Shown piece by piece: positions 44,576 through 54,939 of a stretch of 64,000 bases of DNA (the stretch's first letter is position 1; each line of letters opens with the position of its first letter). The position numbers and the translations under genes are program-made. The stretch is from Urmitella timonensis. GTDB lineage: Bacteria > Actinomycetota > Actinomycetes > Actinomycetales > Actinomycetaceae. The notes beneath the pieces were generated by a model that saw nothing but the letters and a program-made list of their open reading frames with translations, did no database searches and had not been told where the DNA came from. The DNA lies in contig FQLW01000005.1 of the NCBI GenBank assembly GCA_900120415.1, forward strand, positions 248,001-312,000, in the 5' to 3' direction.

Positions 44576-46498
44576 ATGACCCGAAATAGTTTTATTAGCC
44601 GGTCAGGAGCGGGCTTCCTGCGGGGCGTTAGCGCCCTGTTCGGTTTGACTTTAGCTCTGGCGCTAATTCCGGCTGCTAGCTTGGCTTATGCCGCCCCCAG
44701 TGCAAAATATGCCGGATATAGCTCCCATGTTCCTAGCGTAGTTATCGTAGAGGGTAAAACTACGAAAACCAAGGTAACAGAACGCGCTGGCAAGACTTAC
44801 CCCGCAGGCACGACATTTAGATATGTACCACGGTTTAAAGATTTTTGGGCTCCCATTAATGCCAGCACTGGCGAAATCACTATTGATACCACTAAGACTG
44901 CTCATGCTTTCACTAATGGAAAAGCCGAGTACACGCCACGTTTGGATGTTATTTATCCCGACCATGCGCAGTCTAATCCCTCTTTTGAAACTATCGACGC
45001 TGGTAAAATAACGGTTTTGCAAGACAGCGATAAAGATGGAGTTCCGGACAGGGACGAAACCGGGGCTGTTAAAGATCAGTGCGCCAATACTCCGGCGGGA
45101 GTTAAAATTGATGAGACTAACGGTTGCCCGGTTCCGCCTACGCTGAAAGCTGCAACCGTAACTGGCAAGGTGGGAACGCAAATCACCAACACCAAGATGA
45201 CAATTACTAACGAGGGCAAACTAGCCTTAAAGGCTTGCGATTTTGTTGATGCTGATAAAAGCGCTGGTCTAAGTGTGGGACTCGGGGTTGATGATGATGC
45301 TTGCGTGATTAGTGGTACCCCTACTAAAGCCGGACAAAGCGAGGTAGACGTTAAGCTAAGCTACACAGATGGCAAGAATGCTATTGTTTCGGTTACCGCT
45401 AGAGCAACTATCGATATCGCGGATAAAGACAGTGACGGTGACGGTTATCCAGATGCCAAGGATGAATGTCCCCAGAGTCCGCAAGGCGCAACTACCGATA
45501 ATAAAGGCTGCGCAGTTCCCCCCCGGATGGAAAATGCTACGGTTACCGGAACCGCTGATACCGCGATTAACGAGGTTTCTTTACCAATCGAGAACTTAGG
45601 TAATTTGAACTTGATGGAATGCACTGGCACCTTGCCGGAAGGCTTGTCGCTAGCTTTGAACCAAGACCAGAACGCTTGTATAGTCTCTGGCACTCCGAAA
45701 GCTGCCAGTGATCAAACCGTTCCGGTTACCTTGAAGTACACCAGTGACAAGGGAACTGAAGAAACGGTCAGCGCTGAGCTGACCCTAAAGATTGCCGAAA
45801 AACCGGTCGTAACCCCGAAAGATAACGAAACCTACCAGGACTTGGCTTACGCTGATGCAGCGGTTATGGCCGGGGAAAGCGGTAAGGTAGCTTCCCCTAC
45901 GGCAAAGGCAGGTAAACTACCACCGAACACTACTTTCCAGCTGACGGCAGATAGTAAAACCAAATTCCCCTGGATTAGTGAAGATGCCGATAATCCCGGC
46001 GGATGGAAATTGAATCCCGACGAGGCAGTGCCCGCCGGTGAATACCATCCGCAGGTAACCGTGACTTTCCCAGACCAGTCTACTTTGACTTTGGATATGA
46101 AAATTACGGTGACTGCTAAAGATCCGGGTAACCCTGATCCGGGTACTCCCGATCCGGGACAACCAGATCCAGGTAACCCCAATCCAGGGCAGCCTGATCC
46201 GGAGAAGCCAGGTACTGATAAGCCGATGAAGCCGGGAACTAATCCTGCGCAGACTGATTCCGATAAAGATGGCATTATTGATGCTAAGGATAAATGTCCC
46301 AATACGGCTGCTGGAGTCAAAGTAGATGCTAAAGGATGCCCGATAGCACCTGCTGATAACGCAAAATCTAAGACTGGCGGAAAACAAACCGCTAAGCCAA
46401 TGCCAGTAACTGGTGGCGTTGCCGGTTCTTTGGCGGCGCTATCGCTGCTAGTAACCGTGGCGGGCGTAGGTCTAGTTGCGCGGCGGTACGCCAAATAG
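44576..46498 (+). CDS. Cell-wall anchored surface protein with Ca-binding repeats
   Basis: A 640-residue secreted protein with a signal peptide (1-about 41, ending AYA/AP). A Rib/alpha-like domain follows (about 45-145). Two Ig-like putative domains with ISGTPT/ISGTPK motifs are separated by thrombospondin-type-3-like calcium loops: DSDKDGVPDRDE (149), DKDSDGDGYPDAKDECP (282) and DSDKDGIIDAKDKCP (559). A second Rib-like domain lies at about 420-515. A wall-spanning Pro/Gly/Asp stretch (DPGNPDPGTPDPGQPDPGN) follows. At the C-terminus are MPVTG (609-613), a hydrophobic helix and ARRYAK, a sortase signal with M in place of L. It is probably a covalently wall-bound adhesin or structural protein. 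Confidence 0.85.
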   Translation: MTRNSFISRSGAGFLRGVSALFGLTLALALIPAASLAYAAPSAKYAGYSSHVPSVVIVEGKTTKTKVTERAGKTYPAGTTFRYVPRFKDFWAPINASTGEITIDTTKTAHAFTNGKAEYTPRLDVIYPDHAQSNPSFETIDAGKITVLQDSDKDGVPDRDETGAVKDQCANTPAGVKIDETNGCPVPPTLKAATVTGKVGTQITNTKMTITNEGKLALKACDFVDADKSAGLSVGLGVDDDACVISGTPTKAGQSEVDVKLSYTDGKNAIVSVTARATIDIADKDSDGDGYPDAKDECPQSPQGATTDNKGCAVPPRMENATVTGTADTAINEVSLPIENLGNLNLMECTGTLPEGLSLALNQDQNACIVSGTPKAASDQTVPVTLKYTSDKGTEETVSAELTLKIAEKPVVTPKDNETYQDLAYADAAVMAGESGKVASPTAKAGKLPPNTTFQLTADSKTKFPWISEDADNPGGWKLNPDEAVPAGEYHPQVTVTFPDQSTLTLDMKITVTAKDPGNPDPGTPDPGQPDPGNPNPGQPDPEKPGTDKPMKPGTNPAQTDSDKDGIIDAKDKCPNTAAGVKVDAKGCPIAPADNAKSKTGGKQTAKPMPVTGGVAGSLAALSLLVTVAGVGLVARRYAK

Positions 46499-46499
46499 C

Positions 46500-46584
46500 A
46501 GTATTTATCCTTCAAATTCCTGGATAAATAATACTGCTTAATCCAAACGGGTTGGGCGGGGATAATAATCCCCGACCAACCCGT
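46500..46584 (+). terminator. Two hairpins after the surface-protein gene
   Basis: The first stem is AGTATTTATCC (46500-46510) with GGATAAATAATACT (46522-46535), containing a bulge. The second is ACGGGTTGGGCGGGGAT (46547-46563) with ATCCCCGACCAACCCGT (46568-46584), one mismatch. Neither has a strong T tail, but together they should limit read-through into the small gene at 46652. Confidence 0.6.
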
Positions 46585-46651
46585 AACTATTTCTAAAAGA
46601 TGTTCCCGGTGAATACGGCAACGCCAAGTAAATCGTGGTAATACTCTATGT

Positions 46652-46798
46652 ATGGAGCTTTCAGAAGACTTTAAAACTGCCGATGAAATGACCGCAGATG
46701 AACTGAATGCTAAACTTGCGCGCAGCTATTTGCAGTCCCTATCTGGTGCGGGACGGGACTACAACTCGGTATTTGATGAGTGCGAGGCCGCGCTCTAA
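46652..46798 (+). CDS. Small acidic hypothetical protein (48 residues)
   Basis: A 48-residue ORF (MELSEDFKTADEMTADELNA at the start, one Cys near the end). It is acidic, helical and without a membrane segment. There is no ribosome site, but TAATAC (46639-46644) lies eight bases before the ATG, so a leaderless mRNA is possible. It lies after the surface-protein terminators and ends four bases before the convergent nitroreductase stop. I cannot assign a function, and coding status is moderately supported. Confidence 0.5.
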   Translation: MELSEDFKTADEMTADELNAKLARSYLQSLSGAGRDYNSVFDECEAAL

Positions 46799-46802
46799 AG
46801 GC

Positions 46803-47324
46803 TTAATCCTGGTGGTTTTCCCACAGTAACTGTTCTAAGGGTTTGCGTTCCCGCTCTTTAGTCAGTCCAGCTGGTTCTTTACCTACGCTGCACATAGTAA
46901 ACGCCGTGTAGGGAGCGGAAATCTGGAACTGCCGGCTAACTAGCTCCCGGTCAAAAGTGGCGAAAGGCCGCATATGCAGCCCCATGACCTCAGCTTGGAG
47001 CAACATATTTTGTACTGCGCTGCCCAAATCGTAGGGACCGAAATCCAGGCCGTGACGAGAGGGATACTCCCGATGGATATTTAGAATCAGCCCGGAAGCA
47101 TTAAGTGCCCAATCGGAAAAACCGGCTACAGCCCGGCGTAACACTTCGTAGTTTTTGTCGCCGCGAATTCCCGGCACAAACCACCATTCCTGAGCATTCA
47201 TGGCGCTAGGAGCCCAACGCGCTGCCTCTAACAGCTGGTTCATTTGCTCGTTACTAATCGAAAAGTCCGGGTCGTATTCGCGCGGACTCCACCGTCCGCT
47301 AATGATTTTAGAAATTTCAGTCAT
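46803..47324 (-). CDS. Nitroreductase family protein
   Basis: A 173-residue FMN-dependent oxidoreductase-like protein. It has ISGRWSPREYDPD, the FMN-contact AARWAPSAMNAQEWWFV, and LGSAVQNMLLQAEVMGLHM. It is close to the short nitroreductases that reduce quinones or nitro compounds with NAD(P)H; the substrate is unknown. TATGAT on the minus strand (47336-47331) lies seven bases before ATG, giving a probable leaderless transcript. Confidence 0.87.
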   Translation of the reverse strand: MTEISKIISGRWSPREYDPDFSISNEQMNQLLEAARWAPSAMNAQEWWFVPGIRGDKNYEVLRRAVAGFSDWALNASGLILNIHREYPSRHGLDFGPYDLGSAVQNMLLQAEVMGLHMRPFATFDRELVSRQFQISAPYTAFTMCSVGKEPAGLTKERERKPLEQLLWENHQD

Positions 47325-47375
47325 GCATCTATCATAACCAGCTGCCCAGAAAATGGAACTAGCAGCGAAAACAAA

Positions 47376-47452
<77 letters not shown>

Positions 47453-47588
47453 TTACCTCCAAAATCTTATCTTTCCCGCCGCTATCCCAGCAAATCACCC
47501 AGACGTGATTCTTAACGCTTAAAATACCAAGCTGTTAAAAAACTAGCCTAAAAACGCCCTCGGATTCCGTACCTAGTAGACTGTAAAG

Positions 47589-49682
47589 GTGAGTGAGCAA
47601 CTAGACCTGCGCCGCGCTAAAAAACCTTTCAAAGTGAAAGCACCCTATGAGCCTTCCGGGGATCAACCCCAGGCAATCGCACAGCTCACCCAGCGGATTA
47701 ACGACGGTGAAAAGGATATTGTTCTCCTGGGGGCTACCGGAACCGGCAAATCCGCAACCTCCGCCTGGCTGGTAGAACAGGTGCAGCGCCCCACCTTAAT
47801 AATGGAGCCCAATAAAACGCTGGCTGCCCAAATGGCGGCGGAGCTGCGCGAACTTTTTCCCGATAATGCGGTGGAATACTTCGTTTCCTACTATGACTAC
47901 TATCAGCCGGAAGCCTACGTACCCCAGTCCGATACCTATATTGAAAAAGATTCCTCTATAAATGACGAGGTAGAGCGACTGCGGCACTCTGCCACTAACT
48001 CTTTGCTCACTCGCCGGGACGTAATCGTAGTGTCTTCGGTTTCCTGCATCTACGGTCTGGGTACTCCCCAAGAATACGTGGCGCGGATGGTTCCGCTAGA
48101 AGTGGGAATGCAAATAGACCGCAATGAACTGCTTAAACGCTTTATCACCATGCAATACACGCGCAACGATATGGCGTTTACCCGAGGGACTTTTCGGGTG
48201 CGCGGCGACACCATCGACATCATTCCCATGTACGAGGAAATGGCAATCCGGATCGAAATGTTCGGTGACGAGATTGATTCCCTGGCCACCTTACACCCGA
48301 TAACCGGCGATGTTATCTCGGAAGAAGAATCAGTGTTCCTTTTCCCGGCCTCTCACTATGTAGCCGGTCCGGAGCGGATGCAACGCGCCCTCGACAGTAT
48401 CGAGGACGAACTAGGCGAGCGGCTGAAATACTTCCGGGAACAAGGCAAACTTTTAGAAGAGCAGCGCCTGCAGATGCGGACTACCTATGACCTGGAAATG
48501 ATGCGCGAAATTGGTACCTGCGCCGGCATTGAAAACTATTCCCGCCATATTGATGGGCGCGGGCCCGGTAGCCCCCCGAACACTCTCCTGGATTATTTCC
48601 CCGAGGATTTTCTGTTAATCATTGATGAATCCCATGTGACAGTACCGCAGATTGGAGCCATGTTCCATGGAGATATGTCCCGCAAACGCACCCTGGTGGA
48701 TTACGGTTTTCGTCTGCCTTCAGCTATGGATAACCGTCCTTTGAAATGGGAAGAATTCCAAGAACGCATTGGGCAAACCGTTTATCTGTCTGCCACCCCC
48801 GGAACCTATGAATTAGAGCGCTCTGATGGGGTAGTAGAACAGATTATTCGCCCCACCGGACTGGTTGATCCCAAGATTGTGGTTAAACCTACCGATGGGC
48901 AAATCGATGACTTGATGGAAGAAATCCTGGTACGCAGTGAAAAGAACGAGCGGGTGCTGGTCACTACCTTGACTAAGAAAATGGCGGAAGACCTCACCGA
49001 ATACCTCGCGGAGCGGGGAGTGCTAGTCGAATATCTGCATTCCGATGTGGATACGCTGCGACGCGTGGAACTATTGCGAGAACTGCGGATGGGGCGGTTC
49101 AATGTGCTAGTGGGGATTAACTTGCTGCGCGAAGGCCTGGATCTGCCAGAAGTGTCGCTAGTTTCGATTCTCGACGCCGACAAGGAAGGGTTCCTGCGCT
49201 CGACCACCTCCCTGATTCAAACCATAGGGCGCGCTGCCCGTAACGTATCCGGAGAAGTCCATATGTATGCCGACCAGGTCACCGACTCGATGCGGGCGGC
49301 AATCGAGGAGACCGAGCGGCGGCGGGAAAAGCAACTGGTCTATAACCATGAGCACGGGATAGACCCCCAGCCGCTACGCAAGAAAATCGCGGATGTTACC
49401 GATATGCTGGCTCGCGAAGAAATCGATACCGAATCCTTGCTAGGTACCGGCTATCGGGGAGCAGGGAGCGGGCCAGATGCGCGCACCCGCCGGGAAAGCG
49501 GCCAGGACGTGCGTGAACGACTGGCCAATCAAAACGAATCCAGCCTAGCGGAGTTAATCGCAGAGCTAACAGCGCAAATGCACGAGTCAGCAAAGCAACT
49601 ACAGTTCGAGGTCGCTGCGCGCTTGCGCGATGAAGTGCGTGATTTAAAGAAAGAACTGCGGCAAATGCGGGAGGCGAATTGA
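47589..49682 (+). CDS. uvrB: Excinuclease ABC subunit B
   Basis: UvrB is the damage-verifying helicase of nucleotide excision repair. The 697-residue protein has Walker [13 protein letters not shown], the beta-hairpin [30 protein letters not shown] (motif II), the helicase motifs [17 protein letters not shown] and QTIGRAARN, and a C-terminal UVR domain (about 655-690) for UvrC contact. The start is GTG with TAGACT (47577-47582) seven bases before it, so it is probably leaderless. It overlaps the P-type ATPase gene by four bases. Confidence 0.97.
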   Translation: MSEQLDLRRAKKPFKVKAPYEPSGDQPQAIAQLTQRINDGEKDIVLLGATGTGKSATSAWLVEQVQRPTLIMEPNKTLAAQMAAELRELFPDNAVEYFVSYYDYYQPEAYVPQSDTYIEKDSSINDEVERLRHSATNSLLTRRDVIVVSSVSCIYGLGTPQEYVARMVPLEVGMQIDRNELLKRFITMQYTRNDMAFTRGTFRVRGDTIDIIPMYEEMAIRIEMFGDEIDSLATLHPITGDVISEEESVFLFPASHYVAGPERMQRALDSIEDELGERLKYFREQGKLLEEQRLQMRTTYDLEMMREIGTCAGIENYSRHIDGRGPGSPPNTLLDYFPEDFLLIIDESHVTVPQIGAMFHGDMSRKRTLVDYGFRLPSAMDNRPLKWEEFQERIGQTVYLSATPGTYELERSDGVVEQIIRPTGLVDPKIVVKPTDGQIDDLMEEILVRSEKNERVLVTTLTKKMAEDLTEYLAERGVLVEYLHSDVDTLRRVELLRELRMGRFNVLVGINLLREGLDLPEVSLVSILDADKEGFLRSTTSLIQTIGRAARNVSGEVHMYADQVTDSMRAAIEETERRREKQLVYNHEHGIDPQPLRKKIADVTDMLAREEIDTESLLGTGYRGAGSGPDARTRRESGQDVRERLANQNESSLAELIAELTAQMHESAKQLQFEVAARLRDEVRDLKKELRQMREAN

Positions 49683-52249
49683 GTAAGTACCTGAAACCCA
49701 AAAATATAGATTCCGAGGACGCGGTCAGCCCGTCCTCGGGTTTAGTCAGCTCGTCCTCTGGCTCAAGTGAAAATAGCACCCTCATTAAGGAAGCGGAAGT
49801 CAAACCTAGCAAGAACGCTAACAACCTGCCCGCAGATAACGCTAGCGGCGCTGGAAACCCAGCTTTGCAAGGGCTAAGCAGCCAGGAGGTAGCCGAACTT
49901 ACCCAAGCGGGACTCACTAACCAGTTCACCCCGCGGGCTACCCGCACCGTACCCCAGATTCTACGTGCCAATATATTCACTTTATTTAACGCTATTCTCA
50001 GCATCTGTATCGTGGTCACTTTGATATTCGGGCATTGGGCGGACGCCGTCTTTGGCATAGTGATGATAGTTAATGCCCTAACCGGCATTGTCTCGGAACT
50101 GCGCGCCAAAAAGGTGCTAGAGCGGGTCAGTATTTTGCAAGAAAACCCTGTTTGGGTCGTGCGTGAGGCAGTGGAACAAGAAATATCTCCCCGCCAGATT
50201 GTACAAGGGGATTTACTGCATTTACGCAGAGGAGACCAAGTTCCCGCTGATGGGACGGTACTTGCCAGTGAAGGAATGTATCTTGATGAATCCAACCTGA
50301 CCGGCGAATCAGTGCCCTGTGCTCGCCAAATAGGGGAGACGGTTTTATCGGGAGCCACCGTAGTTGCCGGTAACGGATATATCGCAGTCAGCGCCGTAGG
50401 TAGCCAATCATGGGCAAACAAGATGGCTATCCAAGTAAAAAAGTTCAAAATGGCCCGTTCAGAGCTAGAAGCGGGAATCAATAAAATCCTGAAAATTATC
50501 ACCTATTTCCTCCCGTTAGTTATTGCGCTATTGGCGGTTTCACAAATTCGTAGTTTAGGAGGATTTAGTCAGGTAACCTGGGCAAATATTGGCCCAGTGG
50601 TGGTTGCGGTGGTTGCCGGTATTGTGGGAATGATTCCGCAAGGACTGGTGCTGCTCACTTCAATCAACTTCGCGGCGGCGGCTCTTAAACTGGTACGTCA
50701 AGAGGTATTGATTCAAGAACTCCCCGCTGTAGAGGTTCTAGCCAGGGTAGATACCTTGTGTCTTGATAAAACCGGTACGCTTACTACCGGTCAGGTAAGA
50801 CTTCGAGGATTTTGCATCCCGGCAGATTCCTCCTTGGTTAGCGCGACAGCATTACCGCCAAATGCGCAAAAGGCACTCGCTGCTTTGACTAAAACGCGGG
50901 AAAATGACACTTCGGCAGCAATCTATGATCGTCTCCAAAGCGATTTACCGGCGGAGACTGGAATTATTGAAAACGCTGAAATCCTAGCGTTTGATTCTTC
51001 GCGTAAATGGTCAGCGCTGGTTAGTGAGGAAAAAACCTGGGTACTAGGAGCACCAGAAATTATTTTGGCAGCTGATAGTGATACGCAAACACAAACCGCT
51101 AACTGGGCAAGGCAAGGGGCGAGAGTGTTGGCTTTAGCCTCTACCCAAAACGCCACTCTTGACCTGCACGCTCCCACCTTGCCGAAAACCCTACAGCTTA
51201 GTGCGCTGATTGTTCTAGCGGAACAGGTAAGAGGGGACGCGGAAAAAACCCTAGAGTTTTTCCGCACTCAAGGCGTAAAAACCCTAATTATTTCGGGTGA
51301 TAACCCGGTTACCGTGGCTGCCTTGGCGAAGAGGGTGGGGGTAGATGATAGCGGTTTTGATGCTAGAGAACTGCCGGATACCCAGGACGAGCTGCGTGCT
51401 GTATTGAAAGAACACAGCGTTTTTGGCAGGGTTACCCCGGAGCAAAAACGTTCCCTGGTTCGTGCCTTGCAATCTGGGGGCAGAACCGTGGCAATGACCG
51501 GAGATGGGGTAAATGATGCCCTGGCGTTAAAAGATGCTGATTTAGGGATCGCGATGGGAAATGCCGCGCAGGCAACTAAATCGGCAGCGAAAGTAGTGCT
51601 GATAGATTCGCGCTTCTCGTCGCTTCCGCATGTATTAGGGGAGGGGCGGCGCGTCCTCGGAAATATGGAACGAGTCTCGACCCTCTTCCTATCAAAAACC
51701 ACTTATGCCGCGATACTTGCCCTGGTCATAGGGGTTTTAGGGATACGTTATCCCTATTTGCCTCGGCAATTAACTTTGATTTCTTCCACCACCATCGGGA
51801 TTCCTGCGTTTTTCTTGGCGCTCGCACCCTCTGCGAGAAGATACCGCCCCGGATTCTTACGCCGCGTGGGGCAGTTAGCGTTGCCAGCCGGCCTGATTTG
51901 TGCTCTAACCTCTATTGGAGCCTATTTATGGATAGGCAGCTCTCCACAGGCAACTTCGGTAGCCACCGTGGTGTTAGTGAACGGAGCCTTGGGTCTACTG
52001 GCTATCTTGTCACAACCGCTGCGCAGCTGGCGAGGAATCCTCCTGGGGGTAATGATTGCCCTGGTAGTTAGCGCGATTACGATTCCGGTGGTCAGGGACT
52101 TTTTTGCCCTACAAGTATTATCCGTCTCGCAGTGGCTGGTAGTGCTCTTCTGTAGCGCTATTTCCCTACTATCTTTGGCGATTATCGGGATTCGCTGGGA
52201 GCGGAGACATTGGTCGGGGCAAAGTTTTACAGTTAGAGGCTGCGAGTAA
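49679..52249 (+). CDS. P-type cation-transporting ATPase (CtpE-like)
   Basis: An 856-residue HAD-IC P-type ATPase. It has LTGESVPC in the actuator domain, the phosphorylation motif [12 protein letters not shown] (D363), and [21 protein letters not shown] at the hinge. Membrane helices fall at about 95-135, 275-340 and 680-850. An N-terminal Ser-rich segment of about 60 residues precedes [19 protein letters not shown]. There are no heavy-metal-binding Cys-x2-Cys domains and no CPC motif. The pattern resembles mycobacterial CtpE, a calcium transporter, but the ion is not proven by sequence. The start is TTG at 49679 with GGGAGG upstream, overlapping uvrB. Confidence 0.88.
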   Translation: MSKYLKPKNIDSEDAVSPSSGLVSSSSGSSENSTLIKEAEVKPSKNANNLPADNASGAGNPALQGLSSQEVAELTQAGLTNQFTPRATRTVPQILRANIFTLFNAILSICIVVTLIFGHWADAVFGIVMIVNALTGIVSELRAKKVLERVSILQENPVWVVREAVEQEISPRQIVQGDLLHLRRGDQVPADGTVLASEGMYLDESNLTGESVPCARQIGETVLSGATVVAGNGYIAVSAVGSQSWANKMAIQVKKFKMARSELEAGINKILKIITYFLPLVIALLAVSQIRSLGGFSQVTWANIGPVVVAVVAGIVGMIPQGLVLLTSINFAAAALKLVRQEVLIQELPAVEVLARVDTLCLDKTGTLTTGQVRLRGFCIPADSSLVSATALPPNAQKALAALTKTRENDTSAAIYDRLQSDLPAETGIIENAEILAFDSSRKWSALVSEEKTWVLGAPEIILAADSDTQTQTANWARQGARVLALASTQNATLDLHAPTLPKTLQLSALIVLAEQVRGDAEKTLEFFRTQGVKTLIISGDNPVTVAALAKRVGVDDSGFDARELPDTQDELRAVLKEHSVFGRVTPEQKRSLVRALQSGGRTVAMTGDGVNDALALKDADLGIAMGNAAQATKSAAKVVLIDSRFSSLPHVLGEGRRVLGNMERVSTLFLSKTTYAAILALVIGVLGIRYPYLPRQLTLISSTTIGIPAFFLALAPSARRYRPGFLRRVGQLALPAGLICALTSIGAYLWIGSSPQATSVATVVLVNGALGLLAILSQPLRSWRGILLGVMIALVVSAITIPVVRDFFALQVLSVSQWLVVLFCSAISLLSLAIIGIRWERRHWSGQSFTVRGCE

Positions 52250-52256
52250 ATCACGG

Positions 52257-52262
52257 TAGACT
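52257..52262 (+). promoter_or_regulatory. -10 box of the riboswitch-terC transcript
   Basis: TAGACT (52257-52262) directly after the ATPase stop places transcription start at about 52269, just before the first conserved riboswitch bases. No convincing -35 box is seen. Confidence 0.5.
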
Positions 52263-52272
52263 AGGTTAGTAA

Positions 52273-52371
52273 TCACGGGAGGGGAGTACTTCCACTAACA
52301 AGCCAGTCGTCATCACGGCGGGAATGCCCGGCTGGTTCGGCCTGAAAGGGCGGAAGAAGACCTTTTGGTAT
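52273..52371 (+). ncRNA. yybP-ykoY (manganese-sensing) riboswitch
   Basis: The leader of terC carries the family elements in order: AGGGGAGTACTTCC at the 5' side, the central AGTCGTCATCACGG, and GGAAGAAGACCTTTTGG at the 3' side. CTTCC pairs with GGAAG for the inner stem, CCAG with CTGG for the central arm, and the outer strands pair with several G-U pairs. This class binds Mn2+ and usually controls TerC, MntP or P-type ATPase genes. The next gene is TerC-family, which fits well. No clear terminator follows, so control is probably at translation: the terC ribosome site (GGAGA) is 15 bases downstream. Confidence 0.82.
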
Positions 52372-52397
52372 AACACCATGGAATTGGAGAACACTAT

Positions 52398-53426
52398 ATG
52401 GGTCTTGCTCCTGCGCTTAATGCCATTTCTGGACACGAGGTAATTCACTGGTGGAACTGGGTTCTACTGGCGATTATTATTCTAGGACTGTTAATAATTG
52501 ATTTTCGCGGACACGTTCGTAAAGCCCACGAACCCTCGATTAAAGAAGCCGCCATCTGGTCAGGTATCTATATGACGATTGCGGCTGCCTTTGGGCTGGT
52601 GGTGTGGCTGCAATGGGATTTGAATCTTGCGGTTCAATACTGGGCGGGCTGGATTACTGAATGGTCGCTATCGCTAGATAATTTGTTTGTATTTATCATT
52701 ATTTTGAATGGTTTCAACGTTCCCCGTCTCTACCAGCAAAAAGTGATCATGCTGGGAATCGTGATTTCTATGGTGCTACGCCTGGGCTTCATTTTGATTG
52801 GGGCTGCTCTAATCAGTAAATTTGCCTGGATATTCTATCTGTTTGGCTTGTTCTTGATTTACACCGCGATTAGTCAGGCGCGTGAGGGGGTCACTAAAGA
52901 GGACGAGGCAGAATCTGGTCAAGGTTATCAGGAAAACCGTTTCACCTCGCTGGTGCGCCGAGTTCTGCCGGTTTCTGAAGGATTTCGGGAAGCGAAACTG
53001 CTGTACCGTCATCGGGGTAAAACCTATGTGACCCCCATGTTCTTGGTTATCGTAGCGATTGGGTCAGCGGATTTAATGTTCGCCTTTGATTCTATTCCCG
53101 CGATCTTTGGTCTTACTAGCCATCCCTTTATTGTCTTTGCTGCTACCGCATTTTCACTTATGGGGCTACGGCAACTGTTCTTCCTGGTAGATGGGTTATT
53201 GGAGCGCCTGGCATTCCTACATTATGGGCTGGCCTTGATTCTGGGATTCATTGGGGTGAAACTGATTATCCATGCCGCCCATGAAGCTCCTTTCTGGGGG
53301 ATTGATAAATGGGCGCATTCTATTCCCGAGCCTTCTATCGGTTTCTCGATGGGCTATATCGTAATAGTTTTACTGGTCACTGCGCTGGCTTCCATCTGGT
53401 ATTCCAAGCGAAAAAGCCGTATCTAG
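52398..53426 (+). CDS. TerC/Alx family membrane protein (manganese exporter candidate)
   Basis: A 342-residue integral membrane protein of the TerC family with about eight or nine helices. It has the conserved acidic patches WSLSLDNLFVFIIIL and GSADLMFAFDSIPAIFG, typical of metal-binding sites in this family, then LMGLRQLFFLVDGLLERL and a final membrane helix. TerC/Alx proteins export Mn2+, in part to load exported proteins. The upstream yybP-ykoY riboswitch supports manganese as the ligand. GGAGA precedes the ATG at a normal distance. Confidence 0.9.
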   Translation: MGLAPALNAISGHEVIHWWNWVLLAIIILGLLIIDFRGHVRKAHEPSIKEAAIWSGIYMTIAAAFGLVVWLQWDLNLAVQYWAGWITEWSLSLDNLFVFIIILNGFNVPRLYQQKVIMLGIVISMVLRLGFILIGAALISKFAWIFYLFGLFLIYTAISQAREGVTKEDEAESGQGYQENRFTSLVRRVLPVSEGFREAKLLYRHRGKTYVTPMFLVIVAIGSADLMFAFDSIPAIFGLTSHPFIVFAATAFSLMGLRQLFFLVDGLLERLAFLHYGLALILGFIGVKLIIHAAHEAPFWGIDKWAHSIPEPSIGFSMGYIVIVLLVTALASIWYSKRKSRI

Positions 53427-53488
53427 ATATATCCCACATCTTTAGATTTGGTTCTGGGTGGGGCTTTAGATAGTCTTAACAACGTCTA

Positions 53489-53563
53489 GGGCCATTGGCG
53501 CAGGGGTAGCGCGCTTCCTTCACACGGAAGAGGTCACTGGTTCGAAACCAGTATGGCCCACCA
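53489..53563 (+). tRNA. tRNA-Val (anticodon CAC)
   Basis: Acceptor GGGCCAT pairs with ATGGCCC, and the anticodon loop TTCACAC gives CAC. The 3' ACCA is encoded. It lies seven bases from the convergent end of the M18 peptidase gene. Confidence 0.94.
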
Positions 53564-53570
53564 GACTTGT

Positions 53571-54848
53571 TTATTTCTCCAGGTAGGCTCGCATTATTTT
53601 TGCCATCTCTACCTGGTCATTTAAAGAACACATTTCCCGGGCTGAATGCATCGATAAGATAGGAACTCCTACATCGATAGTGGTTATTCCCAAGCGGGTG
53701 CTAATCATAGGGGCAATGGTAGAGCCGCAGGTAACAGTGTTTTTTGATACAAATCGTTGAGTATTTACCCCGCTGCGCCGGGCTGCATCTTCCCAAAGAT
53801 GCCAACCGTAAGCATCGGTGGAGTAATGCTGGGAGGCATTAAGTTTTAGTACCGGCCCGTTTCCCATTATGGGACGGGTATCCGGGTCATGTTTTTCGGG
53901 ATAGTTTGGATTTACTGAGTGGGCTACGTCAGCTGATAGGCACGAGGACGTGGCCAGCAGACGCTGATAACTATCTTTTTCTCCCCCAGCTAGGGCGCAG
54001 CGTTGTAACACCTGCTCTAGCAGAGGGCCGGCCGCCCCATTTACGGTGTGGGAACCGACTTCCTCATGGTCAAAGGCGGCACTTATTAAGATATTGTCCC
54101 CTTGATAGTTGTCGGCGGCAAGGCTCAAGAGGGCGCAGGTGGCACTGTAAACCGATAGCAAGTTATCTTGCCGGGCAGAGGATAGGAACTGTTTATTAGT
54201 TCCTATCCTTCGGGGTTCGTGGGTATCGAAAGTGTAAAGCTCGTGGCTGGAAATATCGGCAGCACTGTCTAGTCCAGCCTGTTTAGCCAGTAAATCAAGA
54301 ATTCCTTGTTGATTGTCTCCTAGTTGCCACAGGGGACGTAAATGTTGTTGGGGGTCAAGCTGTAAAGATTTAGTGGAGTCCCGGTCTAGATGAGGGGCTA
54401 ATTGGGGGATAAAAGCTAGCGCGTCAGTTTGTAGATAGTGGCATTTGCCGGAATGATCATAGATAATCCCAGCAATCCCCAGTTCTCGGTTTAGCCAAGA
54501 GTTAGGGAGCATTCCTCCGTATATTTCTACGTTTAGTTGTCCCCAACCATCCGGACTAAAGCTATCGGGAGTGGGTTTTAGTTTGAAAGCGGGTGAATCG
54601 GTATGCGATCCGATAATCCGAAAACCTTGCGGGGGGTTATCTGGTATTAACCAGGCAATAATTGCGCCTCCTTGTTGGAGGAAGTATTTGCCTGGAGAGC
54701 TATTCCAAGATTGTGTGGGGTCAAGCCTAGTGAAACCACTGTTAGTGAAGGTTTCTGCTAGGCTCTTGGCAGCTAATGAAGCACAGGGGGAGGCGGTAAT
54801 AAACTCTTGTAGTCCCTGGGCATAGCTTTCAATCTCAAAATCAGTCAT
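53571..54848 (-). CDS. M18 family aminopeptidase
   Basis: A 425-residue zinc aminopeptidase of the M18 (aspartyl aminopeptidase) family. It has RIIGSHTDSPAFKLKP with the first metal His and Asp, FDHEEVGSHTVNGAA with the catalytic Glu pair, and PILSMHSAREMCS with the final metal His. It is cytoplasmic and removes N-terminal acidic residues from peptides. The minus-strand TAGAAT (54860-54855) lies seven bases before ATG, so it is probably leaderless. It reads toward tRNA-Val. Confidence 0.93.
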   Translation of the reverse strand: MTDFEIESYAQGLQEFITASPCASLAAKSLAETFTNSGFTRLDPTQSWNSSPGKYFLQQGGAIIAWLIPDNPPQGFRIIGSHTDSPAFKLKPTPDSFSPDGWGQLNVEIYGGMLPNSWLNRELGIAGIIYDHSGKCHYLQTDALAFIPQLAPHLDRDSTKSLQLDPQQHLRPLWQLGDNQQGILDLLAKQAGLDSAADISSHELYTFDTHEPRRIGTNKQFLSSARQDNLLSVYSATCALLSLAADNYQGDNILISAAFDHEEVGSHTVNGAAGPLLEQVLQRCALAGGEKDSYQRLLATSSCLSADVAHSVNPNYPEKHDPDTRPIMGNGPVLKLNASQHYSTDAYGWHLWEDAARRSGVNTQRFVSKNTVTCGSTIAPMISTRLGITTIDVGVPILSMHSAREMCSLNDQVEMAKIMRAYLEK

Positions 54849-54872
54849 GATTTTATTCTAGAGTTATTGAGC

Positions 54873-54910
54873 AAAAAAGTTCCGGTTCCCCTCCTTTCTT
54901 CAAGGAGGGG
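54873..54910 (-). terminator. Rho-independent terminator of the DUF6308-like gene
   Basis: On the minus strand CCCCTCCTT (54910-54902) pairs with AAGGAGGGG (54896-54888) around a 5-base loop. A TTTTTT run follows about eight bases later. It separates this gene from the promoter of the M18 peptidase gene. Confidence 0.75.
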
Positions 54911-54939
54911 AGGTGGGAAAATAGACCGTAAGTGCAGCG

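Noticed and set aside
46120-46215. Tandem repeats in DNA
   Set aside because: They encode the Pro/Gly/Asp wall-spanning repeat of the surface protein and need no separate explanation.
45847-46515. A 222-residue minus-strand frame opposite the surface-protein gene
   Set aside because: It is antisense to the low-complexity, Pro/Gly/Asp-rich and repeat parts of the surface protein; such composition leaves long open shadows.
49396-50502. A 368-residue minus-strand frame across the uvrB/P-type ATPase junction
   Set aside because: It is antisense to two genes with full motif sets and normal lengths, so it is a shadow.
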